64,000 nt of DNA from Rhynchopus sp. YZ270_cl-10. Its lineage: Eukaryota; Euglenozoa; Diplonemea; Diplonemida; Diplonemidae. The stretch lies in assembly GCA_964035575.1 (NCBI GenBank), contig OZ037865.1:372001-436000 (forward strand), in the 5' to 3' direction. The position numbers were made by a program, and so were the translations under genes. This document shows positions 9,753-19,619 of this stretch, piece after piece. The notes below the pieces were generated by a model. That model was not told the DNA's origin, ran no database searches, and saw only the letters and a program-made list of their open reading frames with translations. Within the stretch, counting starts at the first letter, position 1. Every line of letters starts with the position of its first letter.

Positions 9753-11615
9753 TCAATTTGGCCTATAAGGATGGTAGGCCTGCGGGCCGTGCCCTCCTTT
9801 GCCGCCCTTCTTTTGCGCACCACCGGCTGCTCCAGTACCCTTTCCTCTGTGTGAAGAGGAATAGCGTTGGGAGGGCATGTAGCGTTGGGGCTCGGCAACA
9901 CCTTGTTGGTAGGGGCCTGTGGTTCCTGCTCCTGCGCCTGGTTGGATATAGTCGTAGTCGCGTGGTACGTGTTGTTGGGGGTGGACCGACTGTGGGACAA
10001 AGGTGTGGTGGTGTTGGTGGTGTGGCTGTGTGCCTGCGAGAGGCTGCAGGTGGAATTGTGGCTGCGGATGCTGCTGGTGTTGCTGTGGGTAGTGCTGGTG
10101 TTGTTGGTGGTGATGGTGCTGCGGTTGGTGTTGGTGTTGGTGCTGCTGGTGCTGCACCACCTCCTCCTCGACCATCCCCATGTCCTCCTCGTCCCCAGTC
10201 ATCATATCCCCTTCCTCAGGTGCCTCGCATGCAGCCTGGTGGAACTCCAGTTGTTCAATGATTCGTGCCTGTAGATCCTCGCTGATGTGGTCTCTGGAGC
10301 CGTACGCAAGCCATCGGTACATTCCGTGGAGGGAGGCGATGTCCTGTGGGAAGAGTTAACAATATAAACCTCCCGTTGAAAAATGCATCAAAGTGAATCC
10401 GTAAGGAAACATACCTGGGGGGCAAGATGAGGGTCGAGCGTTTTGCGCAACCCTGCCACAGCGTCGTACACACGTGACGCCTCTGAAAAGGCTTCTGGTG
10501 TAGCGGGTTCGGCTGTGTGGTCGTGCGACAGCCACACCGTGGGAAGCTGCAGGAAGTTGTTCATGAGGGCTGCGTGGAAGCGGGCAGGGAGCGGTTCCCC
10601 GACGTTCGCCATCTGCCACATGAGAACCAGCTTTGCGAGCTGTGCGTACAGATTGCACACATTCATCATCTGGTGTCGCCGGCTGGCACCCCTCGCCTCA
10701 ATCACCCGCAGCCGCTTCAGCATCACCTCAACAGACTCCTCCGAAAGGTCCGGGATCTCCCGCTCAGCCACCTCCTCGGGAAGAGGGAAGTCCTGCTTGC
10801 TCTTCTGCAGAATCGTGTCGAGGTGCTCCCTCACCTCTGGGGTCATGATTGTGCAGGCGCTGTCAGGATACGTAATGGACTCGGGCAGGGGTCTGTTGAA
10901 ATTATTTTTTTTTGAAAAAAAAAAAACGAAAAAAATACACATACTTGCATCTTCCGGTCGAGAGAATCTCTACATTACAGAGTACTTTGTCACCTTGTTT
11001 GAGTCCACATCGGAAAGTGTCGAGATGCTCCTTCGACGCTTGTGTATCAGGGCGTAAGTAGAGCCTGTTGGCGAGGGGCACCCCGCTCACATTGTGCGTC
11101 GCAGTCTTGAGCACGATCACTGCGGGGAGGTCCGGCTCCGCTGACATGATAACTCTGCTGTCCGGCACATGCCGCTTTGTCACAACACACGGCACCATCT
11201 CCAACGTCGTCACCACCTTCCATCTGTGCGCGCTGTGGTTGCATTCCGGACCCTCCCGCGCCTTGCCCTTTGGCGCCTTCCCTTCACCCTTCTTCCCTTT
11301 CCCTTTCCATCGCTTGCCTTTCCCTTTTTGGAAAGGCTCTGACTGCACATTATGCATACGCAACGCATCGAGAGAGAGATACTGTGAGGCGGGCTGCTGC
11401 AGCACAGCGTAGCCTTGAGAGTAGAGAGCTGGGTCGGTTTGGTAGAGCTGGCCTGGTGGGTAGGCCTCAAACGGCGGTGTGTTCTGTGCGGGGAAGCCGT
11501 GGGTGGGTGGTGCGTATCCATGCTGTGCGTTTATATTCGACTGAACGCCTGACTGTTCTGGGACTCCAGCCGGATCGCCTTTGGCGCTGCTATGCCACCC
11601 ATAAGGCCCAGACAT
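9753..11615 (-). CDS. Gln/His- and Lys-Gly-rich protein of unknown function
   Basis: Three exons in matching phase (10945-11615, 10415-10892, 9753-10343; donors GTATGT, acceptors ending ACAG), giving 579 aa. The N-terminal 75 residues are Pro/Gln/Tyr-rich, followed by a KGKGKRWKGKGKKGEGK basic linker. A compact globular stretch follows (about 125-225, containing VIMSAEPDLPAVIVLKTA). An alpha-helical domain encoded mainly by exon 2 comes next, then a His/Gln tract (about 430-485), and the tail is GKG-rich (GGAQKKGGKGGHG). The composition suggests an RNA-binding or condensate protein, but I recognise no named domain. ATG 11615 is the first Met after an in-line CTTCAG acceptor. Confidence 0.85.
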
Positions 11616-11988
11616 ACACAGCAATGAAAAGTCAGAATATGGTGAGCTGGATCAGAGTTCTGAAGAAACAAAATGGGAGGAATCCGCCACGTCGTGTTTG
11701 CCTTCAACGAGAAGCCCCCACCACCACCACCACCGCCACCCTCCCACGACACAACTAAAGGAACGACACCGTGAATTGGGTCAAATGTGAATCAAAAAAA
11801 AATGGGGAGAAAAAAAAATGGGATGTAATGAGATACGGAGACACCAAAAAGAAAAGGTGTAGTGTAGGGTTTGTGGTGTCTCAGCTCAGGGGTGGGGGGG
11901 GAATGGGGTGGGGGGTTGTGTAAAAACTACCTGGAAATGGGGGGGGGGGGGTGTGGGGGAGAAAAGTGAAAGTTGAAAAAAAAAAAAT

Positions 11989-12262
11989 ATACCGACCCTC
12001 CCCCGTGAAATTGTCCCCCCCTCAAAACCGGTATTTTGCCCCGACGGACAATTTCAAGGCAGGGGGGGACAATTTCAAGGGAGTCGCGGGGACAACCTTT
12101 GCTCCCCCTTCTTCACACCAAAACGGCCACCCCCCTACAGTACGAGAAATTGTCCCCCCTTTTTGCCGTATGTGATATTGTCCCCCCCTCACTTTTTCCC
12201 CCAGGGGGGACAATTTCAAGGGGGTCGGAGGGGGGGACAATTTCACGGGGGAGGGTCGGTAT
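11989..12262. mobile_element. MITE with perfect 33-bp terminal inverted repeats
   Basis: Left end 11989-12021 starts ATACCGACCCTCCCCCGTG and right end 12230-12262 ends CGGGGGAGGGTCGGTAT. The two are perfect inverse copies over 33 bp, both flanked by A/T tracts. The interior has about six further copies of the subterminal GGGGGGACAATTTC unit in both orientations. At 274 bp with no coding capacity, it fits a non-autonomous DNA transposon; perfect ends imply recent movement. Confidence 0.8.
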
Positions 12263-12329
12263 AAAAATAAGGGTTTGAATGACCGTTACTCATACATAAT
12301 CCACTGCTGCATAAGATGCAAACAAAAGA

Positions 12330-12422
12330 AAAGTTGAAAGTGCAAACGCCTCACCGTTCATCGGCGGACGCAGACACCTGGTTCTCCGCTTGGTTTATCG
12401 AACCCCAGAGAGCACTTCATTG
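12330..12422 (+). repeat. family B repeat, best full-length copy
   Basis: AAGTTGAAAGTGCAAACGCC head; CCGTTCATCGG small hairpin; GGTTC-TCCGCTTGGTTTATC-GAACC hairpin; tail GAGAGCACTTCATTG closing onto AAGTGC. Confidence 0.8.
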
Positions 12423-12499
12423 GAACAAAACATCAATAATCACCCCCCCCACACACCGCCCCCTTACCCTGAGGTAAATGCCCTGCTTTTTTCACCTTC

Positions 12500-12826
12500 T
12501 CAGGTATTGTACGCGGAAAGTTTTTTTATCTCCTGCCGTGGTCTAAAGGCAAAGTAGGCTAGACACAGCGTCGCGAGAGTCATGGGAAAGCCGTATTTTT
12601 GGAGTGTCGCCCAGCCAGAGATTTTCCCTACGATTGCGTCGGGGCAGAGTTGCGAGGCGGCGAGAAAACTCTTTTTTCCCTTCATACAACGGCACCCTGC
12701 CCAGCCCAGGCGGCATGAGATGTTGTCTCGGTCACGTGTCACTTTAAACGAATGACTCTCAGGGTCCTGCACAAGAACATCAACCCTAGGTAAGGCCTTG
12801 CTTTCGGTGTACGTCCTCTTACACAT
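12500..12826 (-). CDS. possible small tail-anchored protein
   Basis: Open frame of 108 aa from ATG 12826, 16 bp after a pyrimidine-rich stretch ending CATCAG, the same arrangement as in neighbouring genes. The C-terminal third has a hydrophobic segment (YGFPMTLATLCLAYFAF) followed by RPRQEIKKLS, which would suit a tail anchor; the middle is Cys-rich (CRLGWAGCRCMKGKK). No family recognised. It could be chance or part of a transposon relic, because the surroundings are repeat-rich. Confidence 0.4.
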   Translation of the reverse strand: MCKRTYTESKALPRVDVLVQDPESHSFKVTRDRDNISCRLGWAGCRCMKGKKSFLAASQLCPDAIVGKISGWATLQKYGFPMTLATLCLAYFAFRPRQEIKKLSAYNT

Positions 12827-12936
12827 TCTCCGTTTGTGTCCTCCTGATGTTTTGAGGGGTGAACGAACGGTAAAAAAAAAAATTAGAATTTTTTGGATTG
12901 AACAGCCTCGGTGCTGTGTCAAATATTATGAAGAAA

Positions 12937-12979
12937 TGTTTATCAGATGACCCGAAAGGATTTTGGGTTGAGTCATAAA
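12937..12979 (+). repeat. family A repeat, re-paired stem
   Basis: GTTTATCAGATGACCCGAAA with CCCGAAAGG...TTTTGGG replacing the usual inner stem; tail GAGTCATAAAA. Confidence 0.45.
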
Positions 12980-13145
12980 AGCTAGAGGGGCAAAGAAAAA
13001 AAACACTCTTTTTTTTCGGGTTTCGATATAAAGTGGGCTAGGGGGTACTAAGCTAGTGGGGAGGGTGGGGGGAGGGTCTTCTCCAACACAAATCAGTCTG
13101 TATTGAGTCAATATTCAAGGTGCATATCATGATTGATTTCCAAAA

Positions 13146-13205
13146 ATAGGGACTTAACACTCATGACACGATAAAACCCATGGGAGAGGTTGTGGTGAAA
13201 CGCAC
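13146..13205 (+). repeat. family G repeat, copy 1
   Basis: CTTAACACTCATGACACGAT, then CCATGGGAGAGGTTGTGGTG and AAACGCACACAAC. A second copy lies at 50064-50121, same orientation. Confidence 0.65.
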
Positions 13206-13305
13206 ACAACGAAAAAAAAAAAAAAATGATATACGGTACCCCGCTCGTTCCCGCTGCAAAAACGGAGCTTTTCTTCTGATACACAAACTATCAGTTCTTT
13301 TTTTT

Positions 13306-13354
13306 TGAAAACTCGGTTGTATTAGTGTAGACACCCGAGGATGAACTCCACTAT
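13306..13354 (+). repeat. family H repeat, solo form
   Basis: TTGAAAACTCGGTTGTATTA then GTGTAGACACCCGAGG and AACTCCACTATT. This is the simple form of the ends of the 8.0- and 54.7-kb foldbacks. Confidence 0.7.
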
Positions 13355-13568
13355 TTTGTTTTGTTTTGTCTACAAAAATACGAAGCGGTACGTATACGGT
13401 TTGTTAGGAAATAATACAAACCGAAATAATTGCGCCCTTTCGGATTGAATGATTAGAATAGTGTGTTCTGGGATGCGTTCAATGAAAATCACATCAGTAG
13501 AAACATTCGAGAATGTAGGTTTTATTTTTGAGTGTGTCTCCACACCCCAAGACTCCTCCCACCCTCAT

Positions 13569-14558
13569 CTACCTCCCCTCCACCTCTTCCTCCTCCGACT
13601 TGGGTCTTTGAAAGAAGTGTATCACCGAGACTCCAAATGTCACAAAACTTGCAATAAAGAGAACACCAAGGAACAGAGCGGCCCATTTCCATGTTGAGGT
13701 TGTACTGGAGCTGCCTCCACTGTCACCGCCCTGCTGTGTTGCCACTCGGGGAAGCACGCCCTCATCACCTACGAGGCACGCAAATATGAACTCCACTTCG
13801 AACAGCGTCTCGCACGCACCTGCCGTACCAATCTCAAGCGAGCCCAGCAACACCGTTTTTGCATCTTCCACTTCCGACGCCGTGCCGCCCACCTCCCCTG
13901 CCGCCACCCCGATCCCCCCAGAGAACACACTACCACGCACTGCCTGCACCATCTCATCGACCCATACCGTATGCACGCCCCCTTCTCCCACCAACTCAGC
14001 CTCAACCTCTGGCACCCGCCCGATATACTTGAGTGTCGGAAGGGCACACTTTTTGGTGCTCCGCTCCCGCACAGTCACCTTCTGCAGCAATGAAATCGTC
14101 GGGATCTCGACCCGCACCGCCGCAGTTCGAACCCTCCCCAAGGAGTGATACGCAACCCGGGTGAACGTTGCCGCAAAGTTCACCTCCCTCCAATGTGACG
14201 CCACTGTGACGGTAGCGTTGCAGCTGCGTGACACCAGTTGCATGGGAAGTGGCCTGCGGACCACCTGCCCGACACGGTCCCCTTCTAGAAAGGTAGTGCT
14301 CCTATCAAAGGTAATATCTCCGGTGGAATAAGAGTCGAAGGCAAACTGCAGACGTAGCGGTGTCTCTGCACATTGTGCAGAAGGGACAGCCGTCACAGCG
14401 ACGCCAAGCAATATATGACCTGCAGTGTGCGGCTCCAGAAGCAACGTTGTGTATGCCTGCGAGGCGGGAATGCTTCTCTGAACGACCTCATCGCGGATAG
14501 ACACGGGAACAGACACCACTCCAGCAATCGCTACATAAAGTACGAACAACGCCTTCAT
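13569..14558 (-). CDS. type I single-pass membrane/surface protein
   Basis: Single exon, 329 aa. MKALFVLYVAIAGVVSVPVS is a clean signal peptide. The ectodomain (about 21-285) has only a few cysteines and no domain I recognise. It is followed by a GGDSGGSSSTTST linker, a transmembrane helix (about 290-315, WAALFLGVLFIASFVTFGVSV) and a short acidic cytoplasmic tail (SEEEEVEGR). ATG 14558 lies only seven bases after AACCCTACAG, a strong candidate trans-splice acceptor. Exposed or flagellar-membrane location is inferred. Confidence 0.8.
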   Translation of the reverse strand: MKALFVLYVAIAGVVSVPVSIRDEVVQRSIPASQAYTTLLLEPHTAGHILLGVAVTAVPSAQCAETPLRLQFAFDSYSTGDITFDRSTTFLEGDRVGQVVRRPLPMQLVSRSCNATVTVASHWREVNFAATFTRVAYHSLGRVRTAAVRVEIPTISLLQKVTVRERSTKKCALPTLKYIGRVPEVEAELVGEGGVHTVWVDEMVQAVRGSVFSGGIGVAAGEVGGTASEVEDAKTVLLGSLEIGTAGACETLFEVEFIFACLVGDEGVLPRVATQQGGDSGGSSSTTSTWKWAALFLGVLFIASFVTFGVSVIHFFQRPKSEEEEVEGR

Positions 14559-14619
14559 TCTTGCTCTGTAGGGTTTGCAGGGTAAGTATAATATGGAAAA
14601 GCGATGGGTGAAGTAAAAA

Positions 14620-14730
14620 AAGTTTAAAATACAACAGCCCTCTCATGCACAGTGCACCTTAGTTGACCGGATGTGGGGGAGGACACCCCAACCATGCAGT
14701 CTTATTCATCCATTTCGTGGTTTGCATCTG
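14620..14730 (+). repeat. family D repeat, full length
   Basis: AGTTTAAAATACAACAGCCC, CTCTCATGCACAGTGCACC (CAGTGCAC can self-pair), GGACACCCCAACCATGCAG, CATCCATTTCGTGGTTTGC and ATCTG end. Confidence 0.75.
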
Positions 14731-15132
14731 ATATGCTCTACTCCCGCTTCCTCTCATCAGATGAATGAAAGATCGTTGCGAACACAGAGCAATAATAAGG
14801 TCTGTCTGACGTAAGGTCCGGTTGGGTTGTTTTAAGATTTAAAAAAAAAATGCGAAGTTTTCCGTTTTTGTTTTTTTTAACTTTGTGCATAGGCGAGGGG
14901 GGAGAAGGGAATTATACAAAAAAAGTTTTGCAATACAAGGGATCATGGCATATTTCTCTTATGTTTGCCAAGGAAGGAAAGGTTTGTTTTTGTCTCTAAG
15001 TGGGGATGGGGGTATTTCCTCTTTTCCATTTTTTTTCTTCTGAAAAAAGAGAGTCTCATGTACAAAAAAAAAAATGAAAATAAACAAAAATGTTTTTTTT
15101 TATTGAGAAAAAAAGGGGTCGAGTGGGGGATA

Positions 15133-15310
15133 GTTATTGACGCGATGCCAGCCATCCGGATGAAAGCACAAAGTACCCTACGCTAACAGAAGGTGTTGAA
15201 AAGGAAACCTAATTGTCTTCCCCGTACCGTAGTGCTACGATGGCTGGTACCCAACCCCTATTTGGCCGGCGGCCCACCTCCTGAAGAGGTGTGAACTTAG
15301 AGGTATTTCC
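15133..15310 (+). repeat. family C repeat, long structured form
   Basis: After the short-form block (GATGCCAGCCATCCGGATG) it continues about 130 bp: AAGGAAACCTAATTG, CCCGTACCGTAGTGCTACG, GGCCGGCGGCCCACC, hairpin CACCTCCTGAAGAGGTG, ending AGAGGTATTTCC. Aligns with 17502-17736. Confidence 0.75.
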
Positions 15311-15436
15311 GTGTGACAAAGGCATCGTTAACCCCCTTTGGTCTGACCCCCTAAATAAAACTTTTAAAAATCTCTGCTCACACTAATTCTTTCGAATACA
15401 AAAAAATTTGAAAAAACAAAAATATATTCTATGACC

Positions 15437-17317
15437 CTAAGGATACACGAGGTGTTTATGCTTTCCAACAACAATGTCCGTCTGTTTTATCTTTGCTTCA
15501 AGACGCTGCGCAGCAACTTTTAGATGCATAATCTCTCCGTCCTTCTTCTGCACAATATCATGCACCCGCGCCTGCACTGCCGCGATTTCTTCTTCATGCT
15601 TTTCGCGCTGATCTTCGAGGTTGTTCTCTGCAATTTGCTTTTGTGTGGCAACGCTCTCTTGGGCCCTCTTCAGAGACGTTCGGGTTTCTTGCAAATCTGC
15701 TTCGAGCTGCGACAACTTAGAGTCGTACTTCGATGCGATGAGAGTCTCCGCATGGGCCAACCTACCAGCAAAGTCCTCTTCACGTGAAGACCGCTCTGCA
15801 TCAATCCTTTCGCCTTCCCTCTGCCGTCTCAACATTGCTGCGGAAAGGTCTTTCTCTTTCTCTGCGAGGAGAACCCTAAGTTGGATAACTTCTTCTCCAG
15901 CTGCATCGCGTTGCATCTCCGCTTTGTGTGCTGTGGTGGTTGCGTTAGCAAGCTTCTCTTTGAGCGCTCTGCGCTCCGCGACCGACTCTGCAGCCATCCT
16001 TGAAGACTCCTCTTCCATACGAAGCATAATCTTTTCCACATCCGCATCCCTCTGTAGTGCCATTTCCCTTACCAAGACGGCTTCACGCTCCTGCAATGTT
16101 ATTTCCATTTCCTTTTCGATTCTTGAAGTTTCCACTGCTTTGTGATGCCCAGCTTGCTTTTCGAATAACGCTTTTTCCTCTTCCAGCTTGCGGGAAAACT
16201 CTGCACGAAGTTCGCATCGCCGCTCTTCGATACTCTCCTTGTAGTGTCTGCTGTTCGCGTCAGCGCTTGCTCTGGTTTCCCTCAGGGTTGCTTCTAATTC
16301 ACGAAAGGTCACCTTAAAGGTTGCGCGCTCTTCATCCACGCTTTTTTCGAGGAGAGATTTTTCGTAGGTGTGGGTGTTGCGGAGGTCGGTGAGTTTTTGG
16401 TCGTAGGCGATTTGTTGTTTGCGTGCGGCTTCGTGGTATTCATCGCGAAGAGATTGGGAAATGAGTTCGACCTCCTTGGAGGAGCTGGAGGTCTTTGCGA
16501 GGAGCGCGGAGTTTGCCTCTGCGAGGAGTCGGTCTTTGCTGTGGAGGGCGTCTTCGTGTTCTTCGCGGACGCGGCGAAGCTCTGCCTTGTGTTTGGAGAG
16601 AAGCGCCGAAATATCAGGTTCAATGGCTTTGAGTGCTGCAGCCTTCATCTTCTTCGCCTCTTCGGAGGTCCATTTGTCACGTCTCTTTTTGTCTTGCAAG
16701 GCGAGTTGGGTTTTTACTTTGGTTGTTTGCGAAAGTTGTTCTCTTTCTGCCTCGCGTTTTACTCTCTCGCAGGCTTCCTCTGCGCGGGTGAGGTCTGTAG
16801 TCGCCTCGTCAAGCTTTTTGACGAGAAGGCGTTTTTCCTCAATGAGCTCCTCAATTCGATTGAAGTTTCGCTGCATGGAATGCTCAAAGTCTGTCTTCTG
16901 GAGTTTCAACAACCCTTCTGCCTGGCGGGTGATGTCTTTCAAACGGCTTTCTTCGGCACGCTTGAGGGATTTGATTTCACTTTTCATGTCATCAATTAGG
17001 TCGTCTTTATGCTTTGATTCACGGCGAAGAGAATCAATCTTTGCCTTTACCCCTGCAAACACCGACTCCGCTTCAGTCCCCACATCCGAGACAGAGGTGT
17101 CAATCATAAACGAACCAGCATTGCTTCCCATCTCCATCAAATCAAGCGCCGCCTGAGATAAATGCTGAGAGGAATGGTGTGTGTTGTTCATCTGAGAGGG
17201 TGACGCCTGACTGCACGACTCCACATTATCCAGAAACGCATGAATATCCTTATAAGCCGGTGTAGCAGCAGAATGGGCGGTGCTCCCCCTTCTGCGTGAG
17301 GTGCGAATGCTTGACAT
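15437..17317 (-). CDS. CEP131: CEP131 (AZI1) homologue, ciliary/centriolar satellite coiled-coil protein
   Basis: Single exon, 626 aa from ATG 17317 (MSSIRTSRRRG), behind a long pyrimidine tract ending CCCAACAG; upstream in-frame Mets lie before that acceptor. A short Ser-rich head (about 1-90) is followed by near-continuous coiled coil to the end. Around residue 230, RDKWTSEEAKKMKAAALKAI and EPDISALLSKHKAELRRVRE match the signature of CEP131 (RKWTEQKTKQIKE, then LEPEIQKLIAKHKQE). The C-terminus (IVQKKDGEIMHLKVAAQRLE) also follows the family. Human CEP131 is longer mainly at the N-terminus. In animals it sits at transition zone/satellites and regulates ciliogenesis, so the organism is expected to be flagellated. 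Confidence 0.85.
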   Translation of the reverse strand: MSSIRTSRRRGSTAHSAATPAYKDIHAFLDNVESCSQASPSQMNNTHHSSQHLSQAALDLMEMGSNAGSFMIDTSVSDVGTEAESVFAGVKAKIDSLRRESKHKDDLIDDMKSEIKSLKRAEESRLKDITRQAEGLLKLQKTDFEHSMQRNFNRIEELIEEKRLLVKKLDEATTDLTRAEEACERVKREAEREQLSQTTKVKTQLALQDKKRRDKWTSEEAKKMKAAALKAIEPDISALLSKHKAELRRVREEHEDALHSKDRLLAEANSALLAKTSSSSKEVELISQSLRDEYHEAARKQQIAYDQKLTDLRNTHTYEKSLLEKSVDEERATFKVTFRELEATLRETRASADANSRHYKESIEERRCELRAEFSRKLEEEKALFEKQAGHHKAVETSRIEKEMEITLQEREAVLVREMALQRDADVEKIMLRMEEESSRMAAESVAERRALKEKLANATTTAHKAEMQRDAAGEEVIQLRVLLAEKEKDLSAAMLRRQREGERIDAERSSREEDFAGRLAHAETLIASKYDSKLSQLEADLQETRTSLKRAQESVATQKQIAENNLEDQREKHEEEIAAVQARVHDIVQKKDGEIMHLKVAAQRLEAKIKQTDIVVGKHKHLVYP

Positions 17318-17501
17318 TTTTTTTGGTGTTTTTTTGGAGTATTTTGGAGTCTCCGTCCCCGGGAGGGGGTTTGGGGGGTTTTTTCTCTGTTGGGATTGTG
17401 AGGGGGGTAGAGGTTGATAGAAAAAGGTTTTAAATGGTTGACAACAAAAGGTGTTGCCAGTTTTCAATGAGAGTTGTTATTGTTGCAAGGGGAGTAAGAA
17501 A

Positions 17502-17736
17502 GTTAAGTTATTAATGCAGACACCTCCGACTGACCCACGTACGATGCCAGCCATCCGGATGAAAGAACAACTACCCTGCGGCCAACAACAGAAGATGTAA
17601 AAAGGAAACCTAATGACTGGCCCGTACCGTAAGAGAACGAGGGCGGTTCACAACCGCTCGTCAGCCGGCGGGGCCCACCTTCCGTCGAAGAGTTGTGAGC
17701 TTACAGGTACTGCAGTTTCGCTGCACGCTCACTGAG
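17502..17736 (+). repeat. family C repeat, longest form, multi-branched fold
   Basis: The downstream half folds as a closed domain: GTACCGTAAG pairs with CTTACAGGTAC (one bulge). It encloses a CGAGGGCGGTT/AACCGCTCG hairpin and a CTTC-CGTC-GAAG hairpin. The equivalent hairpin at 15.28 kb is CCTC/GAGG, a compensatory change. Confidence 0.75.
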
Positions 17737-18079
17737 AAAAAATGGTAGAGGTTGATAGAAAAGGATTAGATTCATATACTTTCAGTTCACAGAATTGAAA
17801 GTATTTTGAGAGGGGTCACCACATGCACCCTTGCTTTGTAGAGGTTGATAGAAAAGGAAAAAAAATTGTGAGATGAGCGAGTCTCTCGTATTGAGTAAAA
17901 AAAGTGTGAAGGACGCACCTCGGAAATATCCAAGCGGAGCTGACTATTTTGCAGACGAACATCAACTATCGAGCGTGGGGCGTGCAAAAAGGACGAGCTG
18001 CAATTACAGGCCTACGGACGCCAAGGAACAAGAGAGACGCCAAAAAAAAAAAACACACCATCAGCCCTCCCTACCTCCT

Positions 18080-18560
18080 ACCTTCAGTGGGAAGCATACC
18101 CAGCGTACCCAGAGGTGGCAACAAGGACCGCATATGCCTGTGACCGCCTACATCAGAGGTGTAAGGCGAAGAAGTTGATGAAGCCGATGGAGGTGGTAGA
18201 GTTTCTTGGACCTTACACAGCAGACGTTCTCTCTGCCGAAGAGAATGGGAGACTAAAGCCATCAGCTCAGCACTCCTATATGACGTGATAGCCAGCAGCT
18301 ATTCTCTGCAAAAAAAAAAAATGATTCCCCAAAACAGCTTCCGATACCGAAACCTTTTCTCATCAGAAGTGATCGCGGATGAAGGAGATGGCGGAGCTTC
18401 TCAGTAGCTCGCGCGACTGGGGTGTAATATTCTTGGCGTGTTTAGCACATTTTCTTAACAACGCATCTCTTATGCGACCATGGCGGGCTTTGTCCCACTC
18501 TGCCGCACTGCATCAGGTCCTGCAGGGAAAGGTGTCAGCAGTAAACAAAGTGGCATAGGA
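18080..18560 (+). pseudogene. degenerate coding-like tract, suspected transposon relic
   Basis: On the plus strand, opposite to the genes, short stretches have protein-like composition in more than one frame (one includes GPYTADVLSAEENGRLK, another RDWGVIFLACLAHFLNN). The frames are interrupted and I cannot assign a family. The GC-rich third positions contrast with the A/T-rich surroundings. I treat it as a fossil. Confidence 0.35.
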
Positions 18561-19458
18561 GGGGAAACCCCGCGAGCATTTTTGCCTAGCAGAACGCGAA
18601 CCGTAGCTACTACCGAAGGTTGTCTGCTCCTTTCCTCCCAAAAGCATCACTGGAAAAAACTAAAAAAACATCAAATGAGGTGATTCTTTTCGCAGTGAGG
18701 GGACTCCTTTGCGTACTGCAGGATATCATGCCAGAGCTCCCGCTCTCTGGAGGTCTCTAGAAAATCAAAGACATTTTGTTGCAGCGCTGTGAACCGAATG
18801 ACAGTGGAGAGGGAAAAAGCAAAATTGTGTAAAAAAAGGAAGGAGAAAGGAATGTGAAAGGGGTTTAAAAAAAAAAGATCGTTATTTTCGTTCGAGTGTA
18901 CGCATGCGAGAAAAACCGGTAGTGGCAGGACATACAAGAGCTGCAAAAAAAAGAAAGAGATTTTTTTTGAATTTTTTTGATGAAGATCGTCTCAATACTC
19001 AATCATCTAGAAAAGTTCGGGGAAGCCCAAACCTGCTTGGCCACCAAAAAACAAAACAAAATTAAAAGAAACGATGAATAGCCCTTTCAATATGAATAGG
19101 CCTTTCAGGCACACATCTACAGAATTGAAATTGTACAGCCCCACTACTAACGGTGGGGGGAGAAAAGAAAATTGCAACAACAATGTTTTTTTTCCCCCCC
19201 ACCCGCAAACTAATTTTTTCGTCAGACGCATCCCATAACCATTCAGTTTTATTTTTTTTGTACACAGCATCGTATCGTCACCCTTCTCTCTCTTACCCAT
19301 TTTCCCCGTATACCCACATATACCGCCATCCCAATGTTGCCTGAGAAAGGAGCCCTTTTTTTGAGCGCACAAAAGAATTAAGATATTATTTTCAATCGAA
19401 AGATGGAGTTTATCCACCGTAGTCTCCTCTGAGCGCACGGAAAAAAAAATGCTATTTT

Positions 19459-19492
19459 TCTAAGATGAACCTAAGCCGTGCTTGGTGTCTTG
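19459..19492 (+). repeat. family A repeat, shortened
   Basis: TCTAAGATGAACCTAAGC then GTGCTTGGTGTCTT; loop reduced to a few bases. Confidence 0.5.
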
Positions 19493-19619
19493 CAATAAGT
19501 AAATATACAACGTAGTTAGCCGTAAACCGTATGAAGTGACTCTATCATCGTGACCCCCCTTCACAGCGCGGTAGACTCCCCAAGGGGGCACCAAGGTCAT
19601 CGCAACGTATGTGTTGCGT

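Larger units (their letters stand above)
11616..12499. other. intergenic with MITE and family B copy
   Basis: Contains the 33-bp-TIR element at 11.99 kb and a complete family B repeat at 12.33 kb; the rest is G-rich and A-rich low complexity. Confidence 0.6.
14559..15436. other. intergenic, family D and long C repeats
   Basis: Contains D (14.62 kb) and a long-form C repeat (15.13 kb) separated by A/T low complexity. No gene seen. Confidence 0.6.
17318..19619. other. gene-poor interval with plus-strand coding-like relic
   Basis: Contains the longest family C copy (17.50 kb), a diverged family A-like segment (17.87 kb), a plus-strand degenerate coding tract (18.1-18.6 kb), a pyrimidine-rich stretch near 19.2 kb and another A variant at 19.46 kb. 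No minus-strand gene is supported. Confidence 0.55.

Noticed and set aside
11531-11752. Gly-rich upstream extension of the Gln-rich protein
   Set aside because: Lies before the CTTCAG acceptor in a different frame from the exon.
12330-12422. tRNA gene in family B (GGTTC/TCGAACC)
   Set aside because: No anticodon arm, wrong stem lengths and no acceptor-T spacing; only a T-arm-like hairpin.
14740-14790. Hammerhead ribozyme core (CTGATGA..GAAA)
   Set aside because: Only fragments such as CATCAGATGAATGAAAG are present; no three-stem junction forms.
17502-17736. Spliced-leader RNA gene
   Set aside because: No GTATG donor after a short 5' exon and no Sm-type motif that I can place.
19007-19438. 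Minus-strand 143-codon frame
   Set aside because: Composition follows A/T runs and repeats; no acceptor near its Met and no domain.
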